Source: an uncultured Gammaproteobacteria bacterium (GTDB lineage: Bacteria; Pseudomonadota; Gammaproteobacteria; Steroidobacterales; Foliamicaceae). From it: DNA of 64,000 bases. Below are positions 27,312 through 36,073 of the stretch, piece by piece. Under the pieces are notes generated by a model. That model was given only the letters and a program-made list of their open reading frames with translations, did not search any database and was not told the DNA's origin. Within the stretch, counting starts at the first letter, position 1. Every line of letters begins with the position of its first letter. The position numbers and the translations under genes were made by a program. The stretch covers positions 827,191-891,190 of the forward strand of contig OX639965.1 of the NCBI GenBank assembly GCA_951828235.1, read 5' to 3'.

Positions 27312-28690
27312 GTTCGGCAGCCGCGCGTACGCGCGGCGACACGGTGATCCGGGGCGCGACGCTGATCAGCGACGGCGCCCGGTCCGAGCACGACGTTCTG
27401 ATTAGGGGGGAACGCATCGAGCAGGTCGGCGGCTCGCCCCGCACTCGGGGGGCGGTTACCGAGATCGAGGCGGAAGGAAAATGGCTGCTGCCCGGCCTGA
27501 TCGACGACCAGGTGCATTTCCGCGAGCCCGGGCATGTGCAAAAGGGCGATATCGCCACCGAATCGGCGGCGGCCGTGGCCGGAGGCGTCACCAGCTTCAT
27601 GGACATGCCCAATGTTTCACCGGCAACCGTGACCCGGGAAAGGCTGGCAGCCAAGTACGCCGCGGCCGGCAACCGCGCCTGGGGCAACTACGCCTTCTAC
27701 CTCGGCGCCACCGAAAGCAACCTGCAGGAGATCCAGGCGCTGAAGGGCAGCGAGACCTGCGGCGTCAAGGTCTTCATGGGACCCTCCACGGGAGACCTGC
27801 TGGTGGAGAGCCCCGAGGCGCTTGAGCGCATTTTCGCAAACTGCCCGGTACTGATCGCGACCCATTGTGAGGACCGACCGCGGATCGAAGAAAAACTGGC
27901 ACGCGCGAAAGAAATCTACGGAGGAAAAATCCCGGCCGCAGCGCATGCGGAAATCCGCGATGCGGAGTGCTGCTACCGCTCGTCCAGCCTGGCCGTATCG
28001 CTGGCCCGAAAGCACGGCGCGAAACTTCATGTGCTGCATCTGACCACGGCGAAGGAACTGGAATTGTTCGATCGCCCCGAAGATCTCCGCGGCGCCGGCA
28101 GCATCACGGCGGAAGTCTGCGTGCATCACCTGTGGTTTGACCAGGGGGACTACGAGCGTCTGGGGCACCGGATAAAGTGCAACCCCTCGATCAAGTCCGG
28201 CGCCGATCGGGACGCGCTGCGGCAAGCGCTTGGCGACGGCCGAATCAGCGTTATCGCTACCGATCATGCGCCGCACACTGCTGAAGAAAAATCGGCCGAC
28301 TACCTGGACGCGCCCGCCGGCCTCCCCCTGGTTCAGCATTCGCTGCTCATGCTGCTCGATCTCGCCAGGGTCGGTCATTTTTCGGTGGAACGCGCCGTAG
28401 AAGCGGCCTGCCACGCGCCCGCTCGTCTGTATGGCATTGCCGAACGCGGCTATCTCCGCGAAGGCTATTACGCCGATTGCGTGCTGGTGGATTCGCGAGA
28501 CGGACAGCAGGTTGACCGGCAGAATCTGCTTTACAAGTGCGGTTGGTCACCTTTGGAAGGCCATCGCTTTCAGGCAAGAATTGACGCGACATTCGTAAAC
28601 GGCGCAATGGTGTGGGCCCACGGATCGCTGGCCGGTCTGCCCGCCGGACAGCCACTGATCTGCAACGACCATTCGAGGGGAGAATCATGA
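27308..28690 (+). CDS. Dihydroorotase-family amidohydrolase (Bacteroidetes-like)
   Basis: A 460-residue metal-dependent cyclic amidohydrolase. LLPGLIDDQVHFREPGHVQ holds the metal/Arg motif with Gln in place of the first His of HxH, a form I associate with Bacteroidetes dihydroorotases. GVKVFMGPSTGDLL holds the region around the metal-bridging Lys, ATHCEDR and LHVLHLTT carry His ligands, and ISVIATDHAPHT the catalytic Asp. Dihydroorotases close carbamoyl-aspartate to dihydroorotate in pyrimidine synthesis; hydantoin-type substrates are also possible. The GTG start overlaps the upstream stop. Confidence 0.82.
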   Translation: MSSAAARTRGDTVIRGATLISDGARSEHDVLIRGERIEQVGGSPRTRGAVTEIEAEGKWLLPGLIDDQVHFREPGHVQKGDIATESAAAVAGGVTSFMDMPNVSPATVTRERLAAKYAAAGNRAWGNYAFYLGATESNLQEIQALKGSETCGVKVFMGPSTGDLLVESPEALERIFANCPVLIATHCEDRPRIEEKLARAKEIYGGKIPAAAHAEIRDAECCYRSSSLAVSLARKHGAKLHVLHLTTAKELELFDRPEDLRGAGSITAEVCVHHLWFDQGDYERLGHRIKCNPSIKSGADRDALRQALGDGRISVIATDHAPHTAEEKSADYLDAPAGLPLVQHSLLMLLDLARVGHFSVERAVEAACHAPARLYGIAERGYLREGYYADCVLVDSRDGQQVDRQNLLYKCGWSPLEGHRFQARIDATFVNGAMVWAHGSLAGLPAGQPLICNDHSRGES

Positions 28691-29145
28691 ACGCGGTGAT
28701 AAAGCGAACCACGCTGGTAGTACGCAGCGTGGAGCGGTCGAAGGCGTTCTATCGCGATGTTCTGGGATTCACGACCACCTTTGATCAGGAGATCACGATG
28801 GCCGGCAGCGGTTACCCCGCGGCCAAGGCCGGCGACCGGGTCCGGCTGGCGATGATGCAGGGAAGTGATCCGAGGGGAAGCATGGTCGGCCTGTTGGAGC
28901 ATCTGGACCCGAAGCTTCCTGAACCGGCAGAGCGGTCGGTAGGGATCGGCGACACGGTGATCGTGATGCATACGGCCGACCTGGATCGCGTGCACCGCGT
29001 ATGCAGCGCTGCAGGCGTTCGGGTTTTTTCCGAGCCTCACCCGTTCACGATCCGCGCGCCGGACGGAAAACCGGCGCAGATGCAGTCGATGACGGTATTC
29101 GACCCCGACGGGTTCATAATTGAGATCAACCAGCGACCTGGATAG
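28687..29145 (+). CDS. VOC (glyoxalase/bleomycin-resistance-fold) family protein
   Basis: A 152-residue vicinal-oxygen-chelate protein. RTTLVVRSVERSKAFYRDVLGF begins a first beta-alpha-beta-beta-beta unit, and DTVIVMHTADLDRVHRVCSAAG followed by MTVFDPDGFIIEINQ completes the second; the last Glu is the usual metal ligand. The family includes dioxygenases, isomerases and resistance proteins, so no substrate is assigned. The ATG overlaps the dihydroorotase stop by 4 bp and a carbonic anhydrase follows after 15 bp. Confidence 0.85.
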   Translation: MNAVIKRTTLVVRSVERSKAFYRDVLGFTTTFDQEITMAGSGYPAAKAGDRVRLAMMQGSDPRGSMVGLLEHLDPKLPEPAERSVGIGDTVIVMHTADLDRVHRVCSAAGVRVFSEPHPFTIRAPDGKPAQMQSMTVFDPDGFIIEINQRPG

Positions 29146-29160
29146 AGGGGAGGCATCGTC

Positions 29161-29988
29161 ATGAGCAGGGTTTTGCATTGTGTTTTGGCGTTTACGATCT
29201 TGCTTGCCGGCAGTGGCGGCATGGCGGCCCAGGAGGGTGCGTCCGATACTGGTGCGGAGCCAGTCGCCGGCGGAGCGCTGTGCGTGAACATGGGGCCGCA
29301 GACGCCGCGCGATATCGGCAACGCATTCGGCCTGAACGTGGAGTCCTTCCCGCTGGCGCCGCCCGCAAACCGGATGAACCTCTGCAACATCCACACCCAC
29401 ACCAACGCGGAACATAAGGGTCCGGACTTCAGCGTATTCGTGAGCGATGCGGACGATGGCGGCTACGCCTGCAACGAGACCGGGAAACTCAGCGCCGCTG
29501 ACCTGGCGCCCGCCGAGGGTGCGTACAAGGGCGTGAAGCCCGGCGATACCATCGAGGTGCATTGGGTGCACACCTCATGCGATGCAACACCCGGCGAAGG
29601 GCTGGGAGCCTGTGTGCCGAAAGGCTGCGAAGACCCTCTCTTGCGCGTGGAAGCGCAGGTATTTCTGGTTGTAAACGACCCCGGGGCGCTTGATCTCACC
29701 GCAATGGGCTATGCCGGCGCGGGCGCCGATGGCCTGCATCAGGCGAAGATGATCCCGGCAACGACCGGCCAGCCAGTGCTGTTCCGCGGCTCAACGACCG
29801 GCCCCTCCTACGACCAGGTCAACTGCTCTCCCGTGCGGGTCACCTGGAACGTACGCCCCCAATGCGCCCGACTCGACATCAACTCGCTGCATCGCTGGGC
29901 CGCGCGGGGCAATGTCTTCAACGAAACCAAGTCGCACGGGGTACGGCAACTGGTCACGGCGCCGGAATTGCTCGCACCGATCGAGTAG
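29161..29988 (+). CDS. Delta-class carbonic anhydrase, exported
   Basis: A 275-residue protein with a signal peptide (LHCVLAFTILLAGSGGMAAQ). CNIHTHTNAEHKGPDF near residue 83 and IEVHWVHTSCD near 138 contain the His cluster that I recognise from the delta class, first known from diatoms. Several Cys pairs fit a periplasmic disulfide-bonded enzyme. It would interconvert CO2 and bicarbonate in the periplasm. It is the last gene of the nitrilase-like / dihydroorotase / VOC operon, whose chemistry could involve carbamate or bicarbonate. The class call should be tested by profile search. Confidence 0.72.
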   Translation: MSRVLHCVLAFTILLAGSGGMAAQEGASDTGAEPVAGGALCVNMGPQTPRDIGNAFGLNVESFPLAPPANRMNLCNIHTHTNAEHKGPDFSVFVSDADDGGYACNETGKLSAADLAPAEGAYKGVKPGDTIEVHWVHTSCDATPGEGLGACVPKGCEDPLLRVEAQVFLVVNDPGALDLTAMGYAGAGADGLHQAKMIPATTGQPVLFRGSTTGPSYDQVNCSPVRVTWNVRPQCARLDINSLHRWAARGNVFNETKSHGVRQLVTAPELLAPIE

Positions 29989-30135
29989 CCCGCCGCGTCC
30001 GTGGGTTGCGAGGGCTTGGCCCCAGCTTGTATGCTCCAACAGGAAATTGGCTTGGCAGGAACGATAATGGAACGAACCTGGGCCGTGGCCGCCGCTAAAG
30101 AGTGCCATTACTGGCGTGAACCATAGGCGTAACTG

Positions 30136-31299
30136 ATGGAAATGCCATCTGAGTACAAAGAGGGCTATAGGAAAGCGCGTCTGATCGATAAAGAGGCCGC
30201 TGACAACTACATCGCACACACCCGTATAGGCGACGAAATCGTGGACGCGCTGGTGGAAGAGTTGGCGCCGCTACCTCAGCATAAGGTCCATAGGTTCCTT
30301 CAAGCTGGAATGCAGGAGGATCGCGCCGGTCTTCGTAACGCTCCCCAATCGTTGCGCGACTTTTTCATTGACGCCCCGCAGCCTGACCCGGACTGGCTTG
30401 ACCTCGATGCCTTCGCTCCGGGCATTCGCGCCTTTCAGAGAAACGCAGTCTCCATCCTGTCGGCTTTCGTCACCGGCGTGCTGATAGACGGATTTTCGAC
30501 GCTGATAAGCAAGTCGTTTGTGCAAACAGGGCGCATATTCGACAATGGCGTCTGGCGGCTCAGGCAGAACAATCGGCATCAGCTGGAGATATTCTGGCCT
30601 GGAGGTCTGGAAAGACAGGGCGACGGATGGAAACTCTCGGTTCGCATCCGGTTGGTGCACGGCCAGGTTCGGCGGCTGCTGAAGCAGACGGAAGAATGGG
30701 ATCACGACGCCTGGGGGCTGCCGCTCAGCGCCGCGCACCTGGGCTACGCGGCCGCCTGTTTCGCCGCGCGCAGCATCACCCATTCGAAGTCGCTGGGAGC
30801 CAGGTACAGCAAGGAGGAGCAGGCCAGTTTCCATGCCGTCTGGCGCTACTCCGGGCATCTCATGGGCATCCCCGAGTCCATCCTCTTCACCGACGAAAGC
30901 CACGCCCGGCACATATACCGGATCGGTGCCATGTGCGAGCCTCCCCCTACCCCGGATGCGATCATCATGACAAACGCGCTGATCAACTCCGCTCCGCTGG
31001 TGGCCGGCATCGAGGAGGTGGACGAGAGAAGGAAGCTGGTGCAAAACGTCATCTACCCTGTCTCCCGTGGCCTCGTAGGCAACCATCTCGCTGACCGTCT
31101 GAACTTTCCTGCGAACAGATACCCGTTCCCGCTGTTCTGGTACCGGACAGACCAGCGCATTCAAAAGCTAAGAACGTGGTTCCAAAAGGAAGGGTCCAAT
31201 AACTTTATGACGCTTCTCGCGGCGTCCGCCTACAACGATGCCGGCCTGAGTTACCGGCTGCCCGCCCACGCCCACGCTGAACGGTCCGGCAATTGGTAA
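30136..31299 (+). CDS. MpaB/DUF2236-family oxygenase-like protein
   Basis: A 387-residue protein resembling the DUF2236 family, which includes rubber oxygenase Lcp and MpaB. The motif SVRIRLVHGQVRRLLKQ (near 170) holds the conserved Arg and His of the haem site, and the spacing to the later EEQASFHAVWRYSGHLMGIPE segment is typical. No signal peptide is seen, so it is probably cytosolic. Substrate unknown. It stands alone: 147 bp after the carbonic anhydrase and 146 bp before a convergent hydrolase gene, with no clear terminator in either gap. Confidence 0.7.
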   Translation: MEMPSEYKEGYRKARLIDKEAADNYIAHTRIGDEIVDALVEELAPLPQHKVHRFLQAGMQEDRAGLRNAPQSLRDFFIDAPQPDPDWLDLDAFAPGIRAFQRNAVSILSAFVTGVLIDGFSTLISKSFVQTGRIFDNGVWRLRQNNRHQLEIFWPGGLERQGDGWKLSVRIRLVHGQVRRLLKQTEEWDHDAWGLPLSAAHLGYAAACFAARSITHSKSLGARYSKEEQASFHAVWRYSGHLMGIPESILFTDESHARHIYRIGAMCEPPPTPDAIIMTNALINSAPLVAGIEEVDERRKLVQNVIYPVSRGLVGNHLADRLNFPANRYPFPLFWYRTDQRIQKLRTWFQKEGSNNFMTLLAASAYNDAGLSYRLPAHAHAERSGNW

Positions 31300-31445
31300 G
31301 CGCCGCTTCACCGCGAGCGCATTGACGCAAAGCTGTTTCATAGGCATCGCCAGGCATCTTCTTCCCGGAAAAGCCCTCGCGGCCTGCAGGAATCAGGCGT
31401 ATTCGTCCAATCAACTGTTGGTCGTCCGATAGACTGCCAGGCAAG

Positions 31446-32204
31446 TCAATCCTGCTCCTCTGAGTGGTCGAATTGGCCGTTGCGGAGAAAGTAAGCCGTC
31501 TGGCGCTGCACCTCGTCGTTCCACACAATAGTTGTGTGCGTTGTCGGCACCAGCAGGAAATCCTTCATGCCGGGTGCCTTCGTCTCTTCGATGGTGACCA
31601 CACCGTCGCTCGTTTCGGAGGGCGTGCCCGGGATTAGCTTTCTAAGGTTGCGCGTGCCGGCAATGACGCCGAGTTCGAAATCGGGGGCGCCCAGGCGGCG
31701 CGGCACGGACTCTTCGCCAGTTCCCAGTTGCACCAACGCATCCGGTTCATACACCTTCCTCAGCGGGCTGCCTCCCACATAGTCGGCAAACTGGCTGCCC
31801 TGGTTGGGGGGAGCCAGCATCACCACCCTCTCAAGTCCCTCTATCGGCTTTTGCGACAAGTATTGCCGGACCAGTATTCCCCCCATGGAGTGGGTAACGA
31901 AGTGAATCCTTGACAGGCCCTTCGCCGCACACTTCTCAAGACCCTCCTCCACCGCTTTGGGCGCCAGCGATTCGATGGGGTCCGCCAGCGAAGGATAGGT
32001 GACGTTGGCGACGAAATAGCCCTCGTCCTCAAGGCGCAATTCCATCGGCTTGAGGATCAGCGCGAATCCCCCGATTCCATGCAACAGCACGACGCAATGG
32101 GTCTGCTCGTGCGTTTCCTGTTCAGCCTCCGCGGCACCGACAGCCGGCGCCGGCAGCGTAATGAGAGCTGCGAGCCCGAGCAGGATTGCGGGTCGCGGAA
32201 TCAG
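31446..32204 (-). CDS. Exported alpha/beta-hydrolase (lipase/esterase type)
   Basis: About 252 residues. CVVLLHGIGGFALIL is the oxyanion-hole region, HFVTHSMGGILVRQYLS near 115 holds the Ser nucleophile, and TTHTTIVWN near the end a candidate catalytic His. A signal peptide (PAILLGLAALITLPAPAVGA) precedes. No ATG, GTG or TTG lies just before it; a CTG at 32204 overlaps the upstream cupin stop in the same way as an ATGA junction. A GTG at 32291 would add 29 Arg/Pro-rich residues inside the cupin gene. The start is therefore uncertain. Confidence 0.7.
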   Translation of the reverse strand: MIPRPAILLGLAALITLPAPAVGAAEAEQETHEQTHCVVLLHGIGGFALILKPMELRLEDEGYFVANVTYPSLADPIESLAPKAVEEGLEKCAAKGLSRIHFVTHSMGGILVRQYLSQKPIEGLERVVMLAPPNQGSQFADYVGGSPLRKVYEPDALVQLGTGEESVPRRLGAPDFELGVIAGTRNLRKLIPGTPSETSDGVVTIEETKAPGMKDFLLVPTTHTTIVWNDEVQRQTAYFLRNGQFDHSEEQD

Positions 32205-33106
32205 TCGTGATCGTCGTGGTGAACGTGTTCGTGGTAGTGCGGGTGCTCGAAGTCGTGCGGGTGGTTGTGGCCGTCCTGGGCGCGAACCCACTCGTAGAGG
32301 TTCCGCTTCTGCCGGTACAACTGGGCCGCCGCCCGCTCCTGGTTCTCCTCGGGCGTGGTCCACGGATTAAAGTGGAAGTAATTGTGCAACTGGGAATCGG
32401 TCCGCCCTATCGCGATACAGCCGTAGTCGCTCTGGAAAGCGCCATGGTTGATCCACGGCGGACGCCAGAAATACCCGCCGGTGGGCAGGTAGCCGAACTG
32501 CATCATCCAGGAGGTGCCCCAGATGTGATACCCCTCTTCCATGCAGTCGTGGTACGAGATGTTGTCCTGCCAGAAATTGGGCGTCATGCAGTACATGAAC
32601 GTGAACCCGTGTGTAAGCGGATCGAACTTCAGTACCTTGACGAAGCAGCCCGGAGCCACGGAAGGCGAGACATTCGCCGGACCCCAGACAATATCCTCCA
32701 GCGCATTGACGCTCACCTTCTTGTGGCGCTCGGCGCGCGGATGGTCTTCCTCCGATTCCACAAAGCTGGGCTCGCCGTGGTTGTAGAACATCATCAGGCG
32801 GGCCCCGTCCGGAGCGCTCATGGCCGGCATGGATACTCCCGCCGGCAGCCACAGGTAATGACCGCGTTCGAAGGTCTGATCGCCGAACTTGAGGCTGCCG
32901 TCGATCACGTAGAGCTCCATTTCGGTATAGCTCATTCCGGGCGGCAGCGAATACCCGGATTCAAACTTGACCACCAGGGAGCAGGCGCCGGTGTCCGAAT
33001 CCAGGCTAAGCACCTTGTAATGCATTCCCTTGCCGAAACCCGGCAGCGTCATGCGCCGGAAGGGGACCATGGTTTCTACATAAGGTTCGATATGCGGACG
33101 ACTCAT
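32201..33106 (-). CDS. Cupin-domain protein with His-rich C-terminal tail
   Basis: A 301-residue protein, possibly of the DUF4437 type. A cupin core is visible (EMELYVIDGSLKFGDQTF, GHYLWLPAGVSMP, at about 65-100), with a second aromatic-rich beta domain (GTSWMMQFGYLPTGGYFW). The last 22 residues hold 9 His plus Asp/Glu (HNHPHDFEHPHYHEHV is part of it), a likely metal-binding tail. The ATG at 33104-33106 has a GGGGAAAGGAA site. It lies between a small gene (13 bp upstream) and the hydrolase. Substrate unknown. Confidence 0.7.
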   Translation of the reverse strand: MSRPHIEPYVETMVPFRRMTLPGFGKGMHYKVLSLDSDTGACSLVVKFESGYSLPPGMSYTEMELYVIDGSLKFGDQTFERGHYLWLPAGVSMPAMSAPDGARLMMFYNHGEPSFVESEEDHPRAERHKKVSVNALEDIVWGPANVSPSVAPGCFVKVLKFDPLTHGFTFMYCMTPNFWQDNISYHDCMEEGYHIWGTSWMMQFGYLPTGGYFWRPPWINHGAFQSDYGCIAIGRTDSQLHNYFHFNPWTTPEENQERAAAQLYRQKRNLYEWVRAQDGHNHPHDFEHPHYHEHVHHDDHD

Positions 33107-33119
33107 TTCCTTTCCCCTT

Positions 33120-33377
33120 CTAAAATACGACTTTGAACGGCCGGTCCGGGCGCTTCGGAAGTTCTTCCGCGGGTATCGCGCGGCGGTTGTCGTAGTGCAC
33201 GTTAAAGCCACGCGTCTGGATGCGCTCGAAGAACTTTTCCACCCAGACGTCGCGTTCATCGGACAGGTCGTCCATTTCCTTGACTATCTGCTTGTAGCGC
33301 TCTTCCTGCTCCGCGCCTTCGTCGCGGATCCACTCCTTCGCCGCGTCGGACTTCTCGTAATCGATAATTCTGGGCAC
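33120..33377 (-). CDS. Small charged protein, unknown
   Basis: An 85-residue protein read from a GTG at 33375-33377, preceded by GGGAGG at a good distance. It is highly charged and mostly helical in appearance (AAKEWIRDEGAEQEERYKQI), with no membrane segment and no cysteine. I do not recognise a family. It is the first gene of a small-protein / cupin / hydrolase operon, so it may be a partner of the cupin protein. Confidence 0.6.
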   Translation of the reverse strand: MPRIIDYEKSDAAKEWIRDEGAEQEERYKQIVKEMDDLSDERDVWVEKFFERIQTRGFNVHYDNRRAIPAEELPKRPDRPFKVVF

Positions 33378-33407
33378 CAGCTGGCCTCCCTTGATTCTCC
33401 TACCCCG

Positions 33408-33485
33408 GGCGAGAAACTCGCCTGTTCAACTGCCGCGACAGATGCAGTTGCAACAAACGCCACTGCCTGCCGGTCAAGAGCAGGC
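33408..33485. other. Three successive 6-bp inverted repeats in a divergent intergenic region
   Basis: GGCGAG/CTCGCC (33408-33413 and 33417-33422), AACTGC/GCAGTT (33428-33433 and 33444-33449) and GCCTGC/GCAGGC (33465-33470 and 33480-33485) are all perfect. They lie upstream of the leftward cupin operon and of the rightward TonB receptor. They may be operators or part of a structured leader. The rest of the 33378-33690 gap holds the receptor promoter and its hairpin. Confidence 0.45.
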
Positions 33486-33587
33486 GCAGAATACTGGCAT
33501 AAAGGAACAGTCAATGCAAACGTCCGGCCCGCTGGCCGCTTGAGCGATCGGCAGGCACGGCCAAGCGACAAAGCACAGGCCCATATA

Positions 33588-33640
33588 TATAATGCATCGT
33601 CAACCCCCAAGAACCCTTGCACAGGCAAGGCATTGGGGGT
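33588..33640 (+). promoter_or_regulatory. TonB-receptor promoter -10 box and 5' leader hairpin
   Basis: TATAAT at 33588-33593 lies in an AT-rich patch, predicting a start near 33600; no convincing -35 box is seen. Directly after it ACCCCCAA (33603-33610) pairs with TTGGGGGT (33633-33640), and inside CCTTGC (33615-33620) pairs with GCAAGG (33625-33630) around an ACAG loop. The hairpin would be the first element of the mRNA, about 50 nt before the start codon. No U-run follows. Confidence 0.5.
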
Positions 33641-33690
33641 GTTTGCGTATTACGCGCACCAGCCGTTTGAAACCAAGGGGACGTCCCAGG

Positions 33691-35946
33691 ATGAATTCCA
33701 TTTACAAAGCCGCCTGCGCGCTTCTCAGCGCCGCCTTGATTGCGCCTGCCCTGGCGCAGGACAACGAAATGATCGAGGAAGTGATCGTGACCGCCCAGCG
33801 CCGCGCCGAAAGCGTGCAGGACGTGCCGATCGCGGTAAGCGCCTATTCGGACCTGCAGCTCCGTGAACTGCAGGTAACGGAGTTGCTGGACATGACCCGG
33901 CTGGTGCCCAACCTGATCGGCAGCAACAACACGGGGCTGGGATCGGCGAATGTGTATTCGCTTCGCGCACTGAACAACACCGAATCGATCCCGACTTTCG
34001 ATCCGCCCGTGGGCAGCTACGTGGACGATATTTTCATCAGCCGCCAGAACGCCAACAACTTCGCGCTGTTCGACATTGACCGTATCGAGGTCCTGCGCGG
34101 TCCGCAGGGAACGCTGTTCGGCCGCAACACAACCGGCGGCGCCGTGAACGTGATCCTGAAGAAGCCGGCCGAGGAATTCGGCGGTTACGTCGAACTTGGC
34201 TTCGGCCGCTTCAGCCAGGTGCGTTTTCGCGGCAGCGTGGACCTTCCGGTGCAGGACAATCTCTTCCTGAAGCTCTCGGCGTATGCCATCGATGACGATG
34301 GCTTCGTCGAGAACCGCACCACCGGCGAAGACGGCATCAATTACGAAAGGAACGTGGGCGTTCGCGCGGCGTTGCGCTGGATAGGCGAAGTCGTCACCTG
34401 GGACGCCGCCGTGGCCTATGTCGATAACGAACACGCCAACCTGCTCAACCTCAACGACCCGGACGAGGACGAGCGCTACACCCTTACCGGACTGCGCTCC
34501 GACCAGCCCCCGCCCTGGCCTACTCCCATTCACGGCGCAAAGGCAGGCAGGCCGCTGGGCAACTGGGTCAACTCGCTTTCGCTCTACTCGAACATTGAGG
34601 TGGACACCGCATACGGCACGCTCAACATCATTACCGGCCAGCGCTACCTCGACCATGACTTTACGCTGGACTTCCTGAACCTTGGCCGGCCCTACGGCGG
34701 ATTCACCATCGCCAACGCAGGAGAACACGACCAGTTCACCCAGGAGGTCAAGCTGACAGGGTCCACCGATAACGGGGCGCTGGACTACGTGGCGGGCATC
34801 TTTTACATCCAGGAGGAGAACACCGTGGACTTCGCGGACCTGCTGGGCATTGGCGGCGCTTTCAACGGCTTCCAGCCCTTGCTGCTGGCCGACCGGATCC
34901 TGGCGAACGACACCGACGCGCTGGCGATCTATCTGCAGGTGGACTATCACCTCACTGAACAACTCACCCTCACCGGCGGCGCCCGCTGGACCGACGAAAC
35001 CAAGGACGTGGGCTTTACGCAGAATCCCAACTGGCCCTGGGGCTTCAGTTCCGCCGACATCGCCGCGCTGGGCTATCCGCTCGAACAGAACGCCAAGATC
35101 ACGACCCCGAGAATCGCGCTGGAGTACGCGCTCAACGATGACCTCATGGTTTATGCGTCAGCCACCCGAGGCTTCAAGTCCGGCGGCTGGAATGCCCGCG
35201 GCACCAACGCCGGCGCCATCGAAGTGTTCGGGCCCGAGAAGGTCTGGTCTTACGAAGGGGGCATGCGCTCCGACTGGCTGGCCGGCAGGCTGCGCCTGAA
35301 CGCCACCGTCTTCCGCACGGATGTCACCGATTTCCAGTTGCCCTCGGCAGTCTACGATCCCGTGACCGGCGCCCCCACCTTCAATACGCGTAACTACGCG
35401 TCACTTGAGAATCAGGGCGTGGAAGTGGAGCTCACCGCTGTATTGCTCGACGGCCTGACGGTATTCGTGAACCTGGGGACCCAGGATGCGGAGTACGCCG
35501 AGCTGAATCCCTCGATCCTCCAGCAGCAGGACCAATGTAATGCGGACCTGGCAGCGGGCGTTGCCGCTTCGGCCAGCCCCTTCTGCGCCGCCGGCGTGGT
35601 CAACCACCTGGGAGAAATCGCCGACCCGGTGCGCTCACCGGACTACACGCTCACGGCCGGGGCAGCCTATGACATCGCGATCGCATCGGGGTGGGAGCTG
35701 CGGCCCAGCGCCTTCATCTACAGGATCGGCAAGCACAGCATCGGCTCGAGCGGCGCACCCACTGCGCTAAGCAACGGCTATTCGGTCATTACCGCTTCGG
35801 TCACGCTGCGCAATCTCGACCAGGACTGGTCGATCAGCGCCGAGTGCCAGAACTGTGCCGACCGCGAGCAGGGCACGTCCTTCTTCGTGGGACTCTACCT
35901 GCAGGACCCGCGCACCTGGACGGTGAATTTCCGCAAGGACTTTTAA
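33691..35946 (+). CDS. TonB-dependent outer-membrane receptor
   Basis: A 751-residue receptor. After a signal peptide (AACALLSAALIAPALAQ) comes the TonB box/plug start EEVIVTAQRRAESVQDVPIA, the plug with GVDRI-like FDIDRIEVLRGPQGTLFGRN near 128, and a long beta-barrel ending VNFRKDF. The plug sequence is of the type common in sphingomonads and marine gammaproteobacteria for diverse hydrophobic or plant-derived substrates. The cargo is unknown. A long frame begins at 33592, but the ATG at 33691 starts the signal peptide. Confidence 0.9.
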   Translation: MNSIYKAACALLSAALIAPALAQDNEMIEEVIVTAQRRAESVQDVPIAVSAYSDLQLRELQVTELLDMTRLVPNLIGSNNTGLGSANVYSLRALNNTESIPTFDPPVGSYVDDIFISRQNANNFALFDIDRIEVLRGPQGTLFGRNTTGGAVNVILKKPAEEFGGYVELGFGRFSQVRFRGSVDLPVQDNLFLKLSAYAIDDDGFVENRTTGEDGINYERNVGVRAALRWIGEVVTWDAAVAYVDNEHANLLNLNDPDEDERYTLTGLRSDQPPPWPTPIHGAKAGRPLGNWVNSLSLYSNIEVDTAYGTLNIITGQRYLDHDFTLDFLNLGRPYGGFTIANAGEHDQFTQEVKLTGSTDNGALDYVAGIFYIQEENTVDFADLLGIGGAFNGFQPLLLADRILANDTDALAIYLQVDYHLTEQLTLTGGARWTDETKDVGFTQNPNWPWGFSSADIAALGYPLEQNAKITTPRIALEYALNDDLMVYASATRGFKSGGWNARGTNAGAIEVFGPEKVWSYEGGMRSDWLAGRLRLNATVFRTDVTDFQLPSAVYDPVTGAPTFNTRNYASLENQGVEVELTAVLLDGLTVFVNLGTQDAEYAELNPSILQQQDQCNADLAAGVAASASPFCAAGVVNHLGEIADPVRSPDYTLTAGAAYDIAIASGWELRPSAFIYRIGKHSIGSSGAPTALSNGYSVITASVTLRNLDQDWSISAECQNCADREQGTSFFVGLYLQDPRTWTVNFRKDF

Positions 35947-35972
35947 TCTGAAACCGGCCTTGCGAAGGCAGA

Positions 35973-35998
35973 AACGCGCGCCTTTGGGCGTTATTTTC
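35973..35998 (+). terminator. Possible weak intrinsic terminator after the TonB receptor
   Basis: AACGC (35973-35977) can pair with GCGTT (35988-35992), with a further CC/GG pair inside, followed by ATTTT. The hairpin is short and bulged, so it is only a candidate end for the receptor transcript, 27 bp after its stop. Confidence 0.35.
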
Positions 35999-36073
35999 TG
36001 CCGCAGGCATAAGGGCGCTTAACGGCTTGCTTTTTCTTTGGGCCACGGGCAGCGACCGTGCTAGAGTGACGGC

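Noticed and set aside
33456..33485. A GCCACTG stretch resembling part of a cobalamin riboswitch upstream of a TonB receptor
   Set aside because: The surrounding GGGAA elements and the B12 box are missing and the pairing seen is a simple local hairpin.
33511..34962. A 483-codon minus-strand frame
   Set aside because: It lies across the TonB receptor gene and its promoter, with Val/His-rich translation typical of antisense frames in GC-rich DNA.
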